A DNA stretch of 7,235 nucleotides from an uncultured Actinomycetes bacterium (GTDB taxonomy: Bacteria; Actinomycetota; Acidimicrobiia; Acidimicrobiales; RAAP-2). Made by a program: the position numbers and the translations under genes. The notes under the pieces were generated by a model that was given only the letters and a program-made list of their open reading frames with translations, was not told the DNA's origin and searched no databases. The stretch covers positions 1-7,235 of the forward strand of contig CAINVQ010000124.1 in assembly GCA_903854175.1 (NCBI GenBank). Direction: 5' to 3'. Of the stretch, positions 1 to 5,553 are shown piece after piece (within the stretch, counting starts at the first letter, position 1; each line of letters begins with the position of its first letter).

Positions 1-512
1 GCATCAGGTAACCCGAAGATGGTCATTAATGGAAAGTACGGAAAGAACGATTCGTAGGTAGGTAGCCCTCTGATGCTGTGAATGACTTTGCCGTTCTTTA
101 CGTCAACGGTGTAGGGGTCAGCACCCTTTACAACATTGTTTGCAGAGCGCTCAATAACAGATACTTCAGGCTGTGCATATCCATGACCTCCATTGTTCTG
201 TCGCCAATGGGTTTCAAGTGCGAGTGGAATTACAACAACTCCGAGCACCAAGGTAGTGAGTACGATTTTTCTAAGAGAAAAAGCATTTGACCACTTTGTT
301 TTTGAAGCAATAAATAACAGCGCAGAAGCAAAAAAGTATCCGGTGAAGGAAATGTAGCCCCAGTGCCACTGAGCAGGCTCACTTGAAACGAGGCCAATAA
401 GGAGGGCAAATAGTCCAGAGGCAAGATAAAGAAATGCGTCAGAGCTAGCTGCACTCAGCGATAACCACCATTTTGTAACGGGGCTAATAACCCGTTCAAT
501 GGTTGCTTTCAT
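1..512 (-). CDS. N-terminal part of a multi-pass membrane protein, DUF2029/GT87-like glycosyltransferase candidate (truncated at left edge)
   Basis: The minus-strand frame starting with ATG at 512-510 stays open for 170 codons to the left edge, so the C-terminal part is missing. The protein starts MKATIERVIS. It has hydrophobic segments at about residues 26-43, 52-70 and 83-98. They are followed by a polar extracytoplasmic-looking stretch with HWRQNNGGHGYAQPEVSVIE at 102-121, GADPY at 130-134 and FFPYFPLM at 156-163. From memory, a 'QPEV..IER....G.DPY' block after the first helices, then an aromatic Pro-rich 'FFPYxPLM' block, is typical of actinobacterial DUF2029/GT87 enzymes. These transfer sugars from polyprenol phosphate at the outer membrane face. 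That family call is inference; membrane topology is directly visible. It lies 46 bases behind the hydrolase stop but has its own TAGAAT box six bases before the ATG, so it is probably transcribed separately as a leaderless mRNA. No Shine-Dalgarno sequence is present. A generic membrane protein is the alternative. Confidence 0.75.
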   Translation of the reverse strand, partial: MKATIERVISPVTKWWLSLSAASSDAFLYLASGLFALLIGLVSSEPAQWHWGYISFTGYFFASALLFIASKTKWSNAFSLRKIVLTTLVLGVVVIPLALETHWRQNNGGHGYAQPEVSVIERSANNVVKGADPYTVDVKNGKVIHSIRGLPTYESFFPYFPLMTIFGLPD

Positions 513-518
513 AGTTGA

Positions 519-524
519 ATTCTA
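519..524 (-). promoter_or_regulatory. -10 box for leaderless start of the left-edge membrane protein
   Basis: On the minus strand TAGAAT lies at 524-519, followed by six bases (TCAACT) and then the ATG at 512-510. It fits the actinobacterial TANNNT -10 consensus. The expected transcription start is at, or within a base of, the A of the ATG. No convincing -35 hexamer is visible, and there is no Shine-Dalgarno sequence in the 20 bases before the start. Confidence 0.55.
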
Positions 525-537
525 GACTGCGAACTGC

Positions 538-560
538 AAAAACTAACGACTCTTCTAGTT
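538..560 (-). terminator. weak hairpin with short T run after the hydrolase gene
   Basis: On the minus strand AACTAG (560-555), which begins within the hydrolase stop codon, can pair with TTAGTT (546-541) around an 8-base loop. Three more T (540-538) follow, giving an uninterrupted run of five T. The stem is AT-rich with one G-T pair, so it would be weak. It could partly end the hydrolase transcript before the promoter at 519-524. Confidence 0.25.
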
Positions 561-1326
561 ACGCTCTGCGACTTGGCTGGTACGTAACTGGTGGATACTC
601 TGACTTGAAGAAATGATGAATCATGTCAGTACTTAACGTTGCTCGCTCTTTTAATACTGCGTGAGAGGTGCCGGGAACAATTGCCAGTTGAGCTCCCGGG
701 ATTGCTTCGTACATTGACGTGGTGTGGTTGAGCTCCATCAGGTCATCATCTCCCACCATGACAAGCATTGGAACGGTAATGACACTTAAATCAGAAACAC
801 TGTACGCCGGCTCGGTGTCAAACATATACAGCGTCTTTTCAATAACTGCACGTGCGTGCTCTTTTCCACTTGGCGACAGCTCACCGTATTTTGTGGCCCA
901 CTCTTCGAACTGTTCACCTTCGAGGTGAAACATGGGCATTGGCCTCAGACCGTCGTAGTGATAGTTCGCCCCAACAATCGCCACACGATGAAGGAGGTCA
1001 GGTCTCTTCATGGCAACAATGAGTGCCACGTTCCCGCCGTCACTGTGGCCTACAACAAAGTGCTTGCCTCCAAGGTGTTCCATGAACGCAATGGCTTCAT
1101 CAGCCATTTCTTCGTAATGAAATGGCTGATCAGTATCGCCAGTCCTGCCGTGTCCCCTGCGGTCAAAGGCTGCTACTCGGTACTTCTTGTCAAAGTGAGG
1201 TGCGACATTTTTAAGCAAACTCCCACTACTGCTCATGCCTCCGTGAAGAAGAATCAGCGAAGGCTTTTTCTTTCGTTTGCTCACGTAGGTCCACGTGGGA
1301 TGTCCATTTAAAGAAATGATTGTCAC
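559..1326 (-). CDS. alpha/beta-fold hydrolase (serine hydrolase, substrate unknown)
   Basis: A 255-residue single-domain alpha/beta hydrolase with no signal peptide, so probably cytoplasmic. The order of motifs is complete. The oxyanion-hole HGG is at 28-30 and DRRGHGRT at 55-62. The nucleophile elbow GHSDGG is at 93-98 with Ser95. A short cap region lies at about 121-175. The acid strand VGDDD is at 191-195, with Asp195 the likely triad acid, and GTSH at 219-222 supplies His222. Length and pattern fit the esterase, enol-lactonase and BioH-like branch of the superfamily, but the substrate cannot be read from sequence. The start is GTG at 1326-1324. A TAA lies five codons upstream in frame, so the start cannot be far off, and TACGAT sits six bases before the GTG. 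The gene is divergent from the acrylyl-CoA reductase, 37 bases away. A shared role, such as acyl-CoA or ester metabolism, is possible but unproven. Confidence 0.9.
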   Translation of the reverse strand: MTIISLNGHPTWTYVSKRKKKPSLILLHGGMSSSGSLLKNVAPHFDKKYRVAAFDRRGHGRTGDTDQPFHYEEMADEAIAFMEHLGGKHFVVGHSDGGNVALIVAMKRPDLLHRVAIVGANYHYDGLRPMPMFHLEGEQFEEWATKYGELSPSGKEHARAVIEKTLYMFDTEPAYSVSDLSVITVPMLVMVGDDDLMELNHTTSMYEAIPGAQLAIVPGTSHAVLKERATLSTDMIHHFFKSEYPPVTYQPSRRA

Positions 1327-1332
1327 GTACGT

Positions 1333-1338
1333 ATCGTA
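1333..1338 (-). promoter_or_regulatory. -10 box for leaderless start of the hydrolase
   Basis: On the minus strand TACGAT lies at 1338-1333, then ACGTAC, then the GTG start at 1326-1324. It is TANNNT with a six-base gap, so transcription would start at the GTG. No ribosome-binding site is present. Its expected -35 region (about 1355-1361) falls on the -10 box of the opposing promoter. Confidence 0.55.
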
Positions 1339-1342
1339 TTAC

Positions 1343-1354
1343 CTACTCAAGTAG
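1343..1354. repeat. 12-bp inverted repeat between two divergent -10 boxes, candidate operator
   Basis: CTACT-CA-AGTAG is a perfect 5-bp inverted repeat with a 2-base centre. It lies in the 37-base divergent gap and overlaps the first three bases of the TAGCAT box of the plus-strand gene. Its position would let one bound protein affect both promoters. The arms are short, so chance is a real alternative. Confidence 0.3.
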
Positions 1355-1357
1355 CAT
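1352..1357 (+). promoter_or_regulatory. -10 box for leaderless start of the acrylyl-CoA reductase gene
   Basis: TAGCAT at 1352-1357 is followed by TTTGAA and then the ATG at 1364. It is TANNNT with exactly six bases to the start codon, so the mRNA would begin at the ATG. There is no purine-rich ribosome-binding site upstream and no clear -35 hexamer. Confidence 0.55.
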
Positions 1358-1363
1358 TTTGAA

Positions 1364-2338
1364 ATGCGAGCCTTTTTAATTACTGAGTCCGAAACTGAAT
1401 TTTCAGCACACGTTGCTGATGCCACTACAGAAGCCAGTGATGCAACTGACATCAAGATAAAAGTTGAATTCAGTGGTATTAACTTCAAAGACACCATGGT
1501 CGCAGTTCCCAAAAGCCGTGTTCGTAGGTCCCCGAGGCTCATTGGTGGAGTTGACGCTTCAGGAGAAGTTGTGGAATCTTCAGATCCATCACTGCCAGTT
1601 GGTGCAAAGGTTGAAGTGCACGGCGGAACATTTGGCGTAGCCAGAGATGGTGGATTCGCTGAATACGCCTACGCGCCGTCACGTTTAGTTAGCGTGCTCC
1701 CAAAGCAAATTTCAACTCATGACGCAATGGTCATTGGAACTGCAGGCTTCACCGCAATGCAGAGCATCCTCGCACTTGAGAACCACGGACTTAAAGCCGG
1801 TGGAGAAGTTCTTGTAACTGGAGCAACCGGTGGCGTTGGATCAATGGCCGTGGCATTTCTCGCCAAGCGTGGATACCAGCCAGTCGCATCTACTGGATCA
1901 CCGCAAGAGTCACAGTGGTTACTTGAGCGAGGTGCAACACGAGTTATTTCTCGCGATGAAGTGAGTGACAAGGTTGACCGTGTTCTTGGATCAGAGCTCT
2001 GGGACGGAGCAATTGACTGCGTGGGCGGAGCAACCCTCGGGCAAATTCTTAGATGTCTCAAGTACGGTGCAGGAGTTGCCGCCAGTGGACTACTTGGTGG
2101 CGCAGATATTCCTGCAACTGTCTATCCGTTCATTACCCGCAACGTTGCACTTCTTGGTATTGACTCAGTTGAAGCTGGAAAAGACATTCGTGCGAAGGTG
2201 TGGGCAGCTATTGCTGATGCGTCACTCGACATAACCGAGCTGATTGACCGAGTAGCAACTCTGGAAGAACTCCCAGATGCGCTAGCAACTGTTGCTAAGG
2301 GTGCTTCGCGAGGTCGCATCCTTGTTACTCCTAGCTAA
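1364..2338 (+). CDS. acuI: acrylyl-CoA reductase (NADPH), YhdH/AcuI-type zinc-free medium-chain oxidoreductase
   Basis: A 324-residue enzyme, full length for the YhdH/AcuI family (about 325 residues). Family members reduce acryloyl-CoA to propionyl-CoA with NADPH, a step that detoxifies acrylate from DMSP or 3-hydroxypropionate breakdown. Signatures in order: SGINFKDTM (37-45); IGGVDASGEVV (60-70), matching the family 'PGIDLAGTV' strand; DGGFAEYA (95-102); GTAGFTAM (125-132); the nucleotide-binding glycine loop TGATGGVGS (152-160); ASTGS (175-179), a likely NADPH 2'-phosphate contact by analogy; CVGG (219-222); and LLGIDSV (263-269). No zinc-binding cysteine cluster is seen. ATG at 1364 is preceded by a leaderless-type TAGCAT box. 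The gene is the only plus-strand gene here; its TAA overlaps the hemL stop. No DMSP lyase or CoA ligase gene is adjacent, so the physiological substrate is open; a quinone or enoyl reductase role remains possible. Confidence 0.9.
   Translation: MRAFLITESETEFSAHVADATTEASDATDIKIKVEFSGINFKDTMVAVPKSRVRRSPRLIGGVDASGEVVESSDPSLPVGAKVEVHGGTFGVARDGGFAEYAYAPSRLVSVLPKQISTHDAMVIGTAGFTAMQSILALENHGLKAGGEVLVTGATGGVGSMAVAFLAKRGYQPVASTGSPQESQWLLERGATRVISRDEVSDKVDRVLGSELWDGAIDCVGGATLGQILRCLKYGAGVAASGLLGGADIPATVYPFITRNVALLGIDSVEAGKDIRAKVWAAIADASLDITELIDRVATLEELPDALATVAKGASRGRILVTPS
2283..2297. repeat. 15-bp near-palindrome inside the 3' end of the acuI-like gene
   Basis: TAGCAACTGTTGCTA is a perfect 7-bp inverted repeat with a single central base, and the RNA could form a 6-bp stem with a CTG loop. 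It lies in the coding sequence for the Leu-Ala-Thr-Val-Ala stretch near the C-terminus. The half-site recurs across the nearby overlapping stop codons (2342-2349). It may be a codon-choice coincidence. Confidence 0.3.
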
Positions 2339-2351
2339 GAGTTAGCAACAA
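2322..2351. other. hairpin spanning the overlapping stop codons of two convergent genes
   Basis: GCTAA (2334-2338), GAG and TTAGC (2342-2346) form a perfect 5-bp stem-loop that contains both stop codons. TTGTT (2322-2326) and AACAA (2347-2351) can extend it by five pairs across a 7-base bulge. No T run follows on either strand, so a classical intrinsic terminator is not supported. Because the two genes overlap here, it is nevertheless the only structured candidate at the transcript ends. Confidence 0.35.
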
Positions 2352-3606
2352 CCTTCGCTGCCTGCATGGCTGCGTCACACGTCTTCTCAAGATCAGCGTC
2401 ACTGTGCGCAAGTGAAACAAACATGATCTCGTACGCTCCAGGAGCAAGCGCAATGCCGCGCTGGAGCATTTCGTGAAAGAACTGACCATAGATTCCATTG
2501 CTGCAGATGACTTTGGCTTCTTCAATGTTTCGCGGAGCATCAAACGAAGTCTTTGAAAGATAGAGACCCATGAGTGGCCCTTGCACCGGAGTCTGCACGT
2601 GTAGTCCCCCAGCAGCAATTGCACCAGACAGATCACTGGAGAACTTTGCAACTCGAGCACTAAGACCAGCAATGTCATTTGCAGATACACGCTTAAGCAC
2701 CGTGAGACCAGCACTCATGGCAAGAGGATTACCAGAAAGCGTTCCAGCTTGGTAAACCGGGCCGTTTGGAGCAATGACGCTGAGAATTTCCCTTGAAGAT
2801 CCAAATGCCCCAACTGGTAGTCCACCACCAATTACTTTTCCGAAACACCAGATGTCAGGCTTAACGCCAAAGAAATCTTGTGCACTCGAGTGACTGAGTC
2901 GAAATCCGGTAATTACTTCGTCAAATATAAGCAGTGCCCCAACGCGTGTGCACTCAGCACGAAGTTCCTTAAGGAAGGTTTCGCTAGGAGCAACGAGGTT
3001 CATGTTCGCAGCAACCGCTTCGACAAGAACGCACGCCACAGTTTCGTCGAGTTTTGGCACCACGTTGTAGGGAGCAACCATCGTGTCGGCAATTGCACCA
3101 TCAGTAATGCCAGCAGATCCAGGAAGTCCCATTTCTGCAACGCCACTACCACCAGCGACAAGGAGTCCATCAGAGTGGCCGTGATAACAACCATCGAACT
3201 TCAATATCTTGGAGCGGTTTGTATAACCGCGAGCCAGACGAACTGCACTCATTACAGCTTCTGTTCCCGAGGAAACAAAGCGAATCTGTTCTAGACCATC
3301 AACGCGAGAAACAATTTCTTCTGCGAGCAAGACTTCTTCACGAGTTGGAGCTCCGAATGTTGTTCCCTTAGTAGCGCCACTTTGAATTGCAGCAACAACG
3401 TCAGGGTGCGCGTGACCAAGTAGTGATGCACCGTAGGACTGAACAAAGTCAATGTAGGAAGTGCCTTCAACATCTGTGACGTAGGCACCACTTCCAGAAG
3501 CAACGGTGTAGGGAGTTCCCCCAACTGAGCTGAAGGACCGGACCGGAGAGTCAACGCCACCTGGAATTACTTTTTTAGCTCTTTCGAACCATTCATTATT
3601 GGACAC
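2335..3606 (-). CDS. hemL: glutamate-1-semialdehyde 2,1-aminomutase
   Basis: A 423-residue fold-type I PLP enzyme, full length for GSA aminotransferase. It converts glutamate-1-semialdehyde to 5-aminolevulinate, the second dedicated step of the C5 route, in the cytoplasm. Diagnostic motifs are PGGVDSPVR (15-23), GHAHP (64-68), SSGTEAVMSA (112-121), CYHGHSDG (140-147) and IFDEVITGFR (227-236), where Asp229 should hold the pyridine nitrogen. CFGKVIGGGLPVGAFG (254-269) carries the Schiff-base Lys257, and QAGTLSGNP is at 286-294. The VDSPVR start and the CYHGHSDG block separate it from ordinary class III aminotransferases. The 195-205 stretch reads VEAVAANMNLV where I recall VEPVAGNMNLV as usual, a mild change. 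The start is GTG at 3606-3604 with a weak AAGG nine bases upstream. It lies 30 bases after hemA, so co-transcription is very likely. It ends in a 4-base overlap with the convergent reductase gene. Confidence 0.97.
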   Translation of the reverse strand: MSNNEWFERAKKVIPGGVDSPVRSFSSVGGTPYTVASGSGAYVTDVEGTSYIDFVQSYGASLLGHAHPDVVAAIQSGATKGTTFGAPTREEVLLAEEIVSRVDGLEQIRFVSSGTEAVMSAVRLARGYTNRSKILKFDGCYHGHSDGLLVAGGSGVAEMGLPGSAGITDGAIADTMVAPYNVVPKLDETVACVLVEAVAANMNLVAPSETFLKELRAECTRVGALLIFDEVITGFRLSHSSAQDFFGVKPDIWCFGKVIGGGLPVGAFGSSREILSVIAPNGPVYQAGTLSGNPLAMSAGLTVLKRVSANDIAGLSARVAKFSSDLSGAIAAGGLHVQTPVQGPLMGLYLSKTSFDAPRNIEEAKVICSNGIYGQFFHEMLQRGIALAPGAYEIMFVSLAHSDADLEKTCDAAMQAAKVVANS

Positions 3607-3615
3607 AGTGCGTTG

Positions 3616-3619
3616 CCTT
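3616..3619 (-). promoter_or_regulatory. weak ribosome-binding site of hemL
   Basis: On the minus strand AAGG (3619-3616) lies nine bases before the GTG start at 3606. No TANNNT box occupies the leaderless position, consistent with hemL being read from the hemA transcript. Confidence 0.4.
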
Positions 3620-3636
3620 AGTTTCTTTTAGGCATC

Positions 3637-4899
3637 TTAAAGGTCGAAAAGAATTTTGATCGACTCAGTCAGTCGAGCGCCCTGGTCGGTTCCGGCGGTA
3701 TCTTTTAGAACCGCTGTTGGCTTGTGAGAAATCTTGCCAACAATTGATCGAACGAGCACATCAATCTTCTCTTTATCAGCGGCACTCAGCTCAGTGAACT
3801 CCTGGAGTCGTCGCTGAAGTTCCACATCAATGATTTTGTCTAAATCATCTCGAAACGAGCGGATGATCTCAACGGCTCCACGAGCACGCTGGTCATCTAG
3901 ATACTTCTCAGTTTCAGCATCAACAATTTTCATGGCGTCAAGAACAGCTTCTTGACGACCAGATAGTGCGCCGTCAACCTTTGCTTTAAGAATCTCTAGG
4001 TCAATACGGCGAATTGAAGGCAACTCTTCGACTTCGGGTGACACTGATCGCGGAACGCTGAGGTCCATGACAAGAAGATCATGGCTTAATGATGCAACTG
4101 ATGCTTTAGAGATAAGTGGATCAAGCGTTTCAACTGCAGAGATAACCAGTGAAGCTGATTTCATAAGGTGATCAATTTCTTGCAGCGTTGCCACGTGAAC
4201 CCTGGCATCTTGCACTTCGTTGCTAATTGACTGCGCATTAGCAACTGTTCGGTTGCAAATTGTTACCTTCGCAACACTGTCATTGGTCGAAAGAAGTGAC
4301 TTAACAATTCCGGTAGCGAGTTGACCCGCTCCGATAATGACTACTTCTGCATCTTTCAGCCCCCCAGCGTGCTGCTCAGCTGCGAGCTGAACGGCGGCTT
4401 GGGCGAAACTTGTGGTGCCTTTAGAAATGTTTGTTGAAGAACGAACCTTGCGGCCAGTTGAAATGGCCCTGGTGAAGAGCTCATCGAGTTCATTGCCACT
4501 GGTGTGCTCAATTTGAGCGAACTCAAGTGCGCGTCGGATCTGTCCGAGAATTTCGAACTCCCCTGGAACTATGGACTTGAGTCCTGAGGTGACTTGGAAT
4601 AAGTGATTGGGTACGTCTTTGTCGAAATGGATGGTCATCTTGTCGCTGAACAGAGCAGCATCAATTCCCGCCGCCTCAGCAATGGTTTCGGTGATCTCGT
4701 CAACCGCACCGTGAAATCGGTCAATGACGGCGAATACTTCTGTGCGAAGACAGGTTGAAACAAATACCGCTTCGTAGATGTTTCGGTGACTCATGAGGGT
4801 GCGCAAAACCTTGCCCCAGTCATCTTCGAGAACAGTTACTTTCTCGAGAAAATCAAGAGAGGCGTGCTCGTGGTCAATGCCTACTGAAATTATTCCCAC
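3637..4899 (-). CDS. hemA: glutamyl-tRNA reductase
   Basis: A 420-residue, full-length enzyme that reduces glutamyl-tRNA(Glu) with NADPH to glutamate-1-semialdehyde, the committed step of tetrapyrrole synthesis; the product passes to HemL. The catalytic domain has GIDHEHASLDFLEK (7-20) and STCLRTEVFAV (48-58) with nucleophile Cys50. GLKSIVPGEFEILGQIRRA (106-124) matches the substrate-binding 'GL.S...GE.QIL.Q' block. The NADPH domain has IIGAGQLATGIV (188-199), CNRT (215-218), ISAVE (253-257) and MDLSVPRSV (278-286). The C-terminal dimerisation helix region has KISHKPTAVLKD (389-400). Most family members read STCNR at the catalytic loop; here Asn is replaced by Leu51. The start is GTG at 4899-4897, supported by AGGAGG four bases upstream. 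A possible -10 box (4919-4924) could give the hemA-hemL pair its own promoter, 63 bases after the upstream gene. hemC, hemD and hemB are not in between, unlike the hemACDB runs of many bacteria. Confidence 0.97.
   Translation of the reverse strand: MGIISVGIDHEHASLDFLEKVTVLEDDWGKVLRTLMSHRNIYEAVFVSTCLRTEVFAVIDRFHGAVDEITETIAEAAGIDAALFSDKMTIHFDKDVPNHLFQVTSGLKSIVPGEFEILGQIRRALEFAQIEHTSGNELDELFTRAISTGRKVRSSTNISKGTTSFAQAAVQLAAEQHAGGLKDAEVVIIGAGQLATGIVKSLLSTNDSVAKVTICNRTVANAQSISNEVQDARVHVATLQEIDHLMKSASLVISAVETLDPLISKASVASLSHDLLVMDLSVPRSVSPEVEELPSIRRIDLEILKAKVDGALSGRQEAVLDAMKIVDAETEKYLDDQRARGAVEIIRSFRDDLDKIIDVELQRRLQEFTELSAADKEKIDVLVRSIVGKISHKPTAVLKDTAGTDQGARLTESIKILFDL
4219..4245. repeat. 9-bp perfect inverted repeat inside hemA
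   Basis: GTTGCTAAT (4219-4227) and ATTAGCAAC (4237-4245) are perfect inverted copies separated by nine bases. They lie in the hemA region coding for Val-Ala-Asn-Ala-Gln-Ser-Ile-Ser-Asn, just after the CNRT motif. The core octamer GTTGCTAA also occurs at 2291, 2342 (inverted) and 6361 (inverted). Confidence 0.35.
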
Positions 4900-4903
4900 G
4901 CGT

Positions 4904-4909
4904 CCTCCT
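4904..4909 (-). promoter_or_regulatory. strong Shine-Dalgarno sequence of hemA
   Basis: On the minus strand AGGAGG (4909-4904) stands four bases before the GTG start. It is the only near-perfect ribosome-binding site in the window, and it fixes the hemA start at 4899. Confidence 0.75.
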
Positions 4910-4918
4910 GACTGAACA

Positions 4919-4924
4919 AGTCTA
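4919..4924 (-). promoter_or_regulatory. possible -10 box of a hemA-hemL promoter
   Basis: On the minus strand TAGACT (4924-4919) matches TANNNT and would start a transcript near 4912, leaving a leader of about 13 bases that still contains AGGAGG. TTTTGA lies 16 bases upstream as a poor -35 candidate. The hexamer alone is common by chance, so support is modest. Confidence 0.3.
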
Positions 4925-4960
4925 TTCTCCGGCTACCACTTCAAAAAGTCGGCCGAATAG
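4922..4960. repeat. imperfect inverted repeat upstream of hemA
   Basis: CTATTC (4922-4927) and GAATAG (4955-4960) are perfect inverted copies. Inside them GGC (4931-4933) can pair with GCC (4952-4954), and ACTT (4938-4941) with AAGT (4946-4949). The repeat fills the gap after the DUF4232-like gene and overlaps the possible hemA -10 box. It could be a weak processing or termination hairpin, or an operator; no T run follows. Confidence 0.25.
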
Positions 4961-4962
4961 GT

Positions 4963-5553
4963 CTAATAGAAGGGGCTGACCCAGATTTGGCCATTATTAC
5001 AAGGTGAGACTCCGTACTCAGGATTAACGCTTGTCACCGAACCACCCTTGGCGATTTGAACCCCAATAGAAACAGCCGTCGGGCAAGTCTTTTGATTTCC
5101 AACAGGAACGTCACTGTACGCAAAAGAGAATGTTGTTTTTCCATTTTGCAGAATAGAAAGAGCTCTTGGCGCCTTGTTCGCTTTGGAATCAGTGAACTGG
5201 ATTGGGCCATCTGCTGAGACGTTAACGAGTGTGCTCTTTAATATGCTTCCTGTTTTATCTTGAAGAATAAGAAGTGGCCACCCGTTTAGAACACAGTTAC
5301 CAAATGTTGCCTTGGTGAGAGTAATGCTCGACTGAATAGTGCCAGCGGCGCCCTGGCCTTGATTGAACACTCCGCGAAAGTCGCTCCCCAAGCAAGCTGG
5401 GCCGGAGGGCACAGTTCCCGCAATAGTTGTTGTTACAGCTGCCCCCTGTGTAGTTGTTGTTGAAGAATCTCCGCCAATGACTGCGTGACGGCTAAGTGTG
5501 TAGATGGCTGCAAAGGCCACAAAAATAAGAATGGACTTCAGTCCCCTTCTCAT
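4963..5553 (-). CDS. secreted or membrane-anchored DUF4232-like protein
   Basis: A 196-residue protein of unknown function. MRRGLK precedes a hydrophobic stretch (about 7-20), which is either a signal peptide or a membrane anchor. A Ser/Thr-rich linker (30-47) with runs of threonine follows, then a globular domain from about 53. The domain has CLGSDF (54-59), GAAGTIQSSITLT (68-80), NCVLNGWPLLILQDKTG (86-102), a TFSFAYSDVP strand (141-150), CPTA (157-160) and PCNNG (184-188). This order, with a Cys start, 'G.AG', and a 'C.L.G.P.l.l.d..G' core, resembles DUF4232, a family common in exported actinobacterial proteins; the match is from memory. Four cysteines (54, 87, 157, 185) could form two disulfides outside the cell. 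The ATG at 5553 lies inside an ATGA overlap with the DUF151 gene, with AGAGGA upstream, so the two are probably translationally coupled. No enzyme motif is visible. Confidence 0.85.
   Translation of the reverse strand: MRRGLKSILIFVAFAAIYTLSRHAVIGGDSSTTTTQGAAVTTTIAGTVPSGPACLGSDFRGVFNQGQGAAGTIQSSITLTKATFGNCVLNGWPLLILQDKTGSILKSTLVNVSADGPIQFTDSKANKAPRALSILQNGKTTFSFAYSDVPVGNQKTCPTAVSIGVQIAKGGSVTSVNPEYGVSPCNNGQIWVSPFY

Noticed and set aside
78..290. Plus-strand frame of 70 codons at the left edge
   Set aside because: It is antisense to the left-edge membrane gene and has no upstream signals.
230..454. Short minus-strand frame with a hydrophobic product near the left edge
   Set aside because: It overlaps, in another frame, the longer uninterrupted frame from 512 that has promoter support and plausible membrane-protein motifs.
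856..1311. Plus-strand open frame of 151 codons opposite the hydrolase
   Set aside because: It is antisense to a gene with a complete set of hydrolase motifs, and its product is low-complexity without recognisable domains.
1717..2061. Minus-strand open frame of 114 codons opposite the reductase
   Set aside because: It is a shadow of the acuI-like gene; the product is Pro/Ser/Thr-rich and carries no family motif.
1364..2338. Evidence for a DMSP degradation locus from the acuI-like gene
   Set aside because: No DMSP lyase, demethylase or CoA-ligase gene is adjacent; AcuI/YhdH homologues are widespread without DMSP use.
2878..3294. Plus-strand open frame of 138 codons opposite hemL
   Set aside because: It mirrors a highly conserved stretch of hemL; the product is Cys/Ser/Asn-rich and has no coherent domain.
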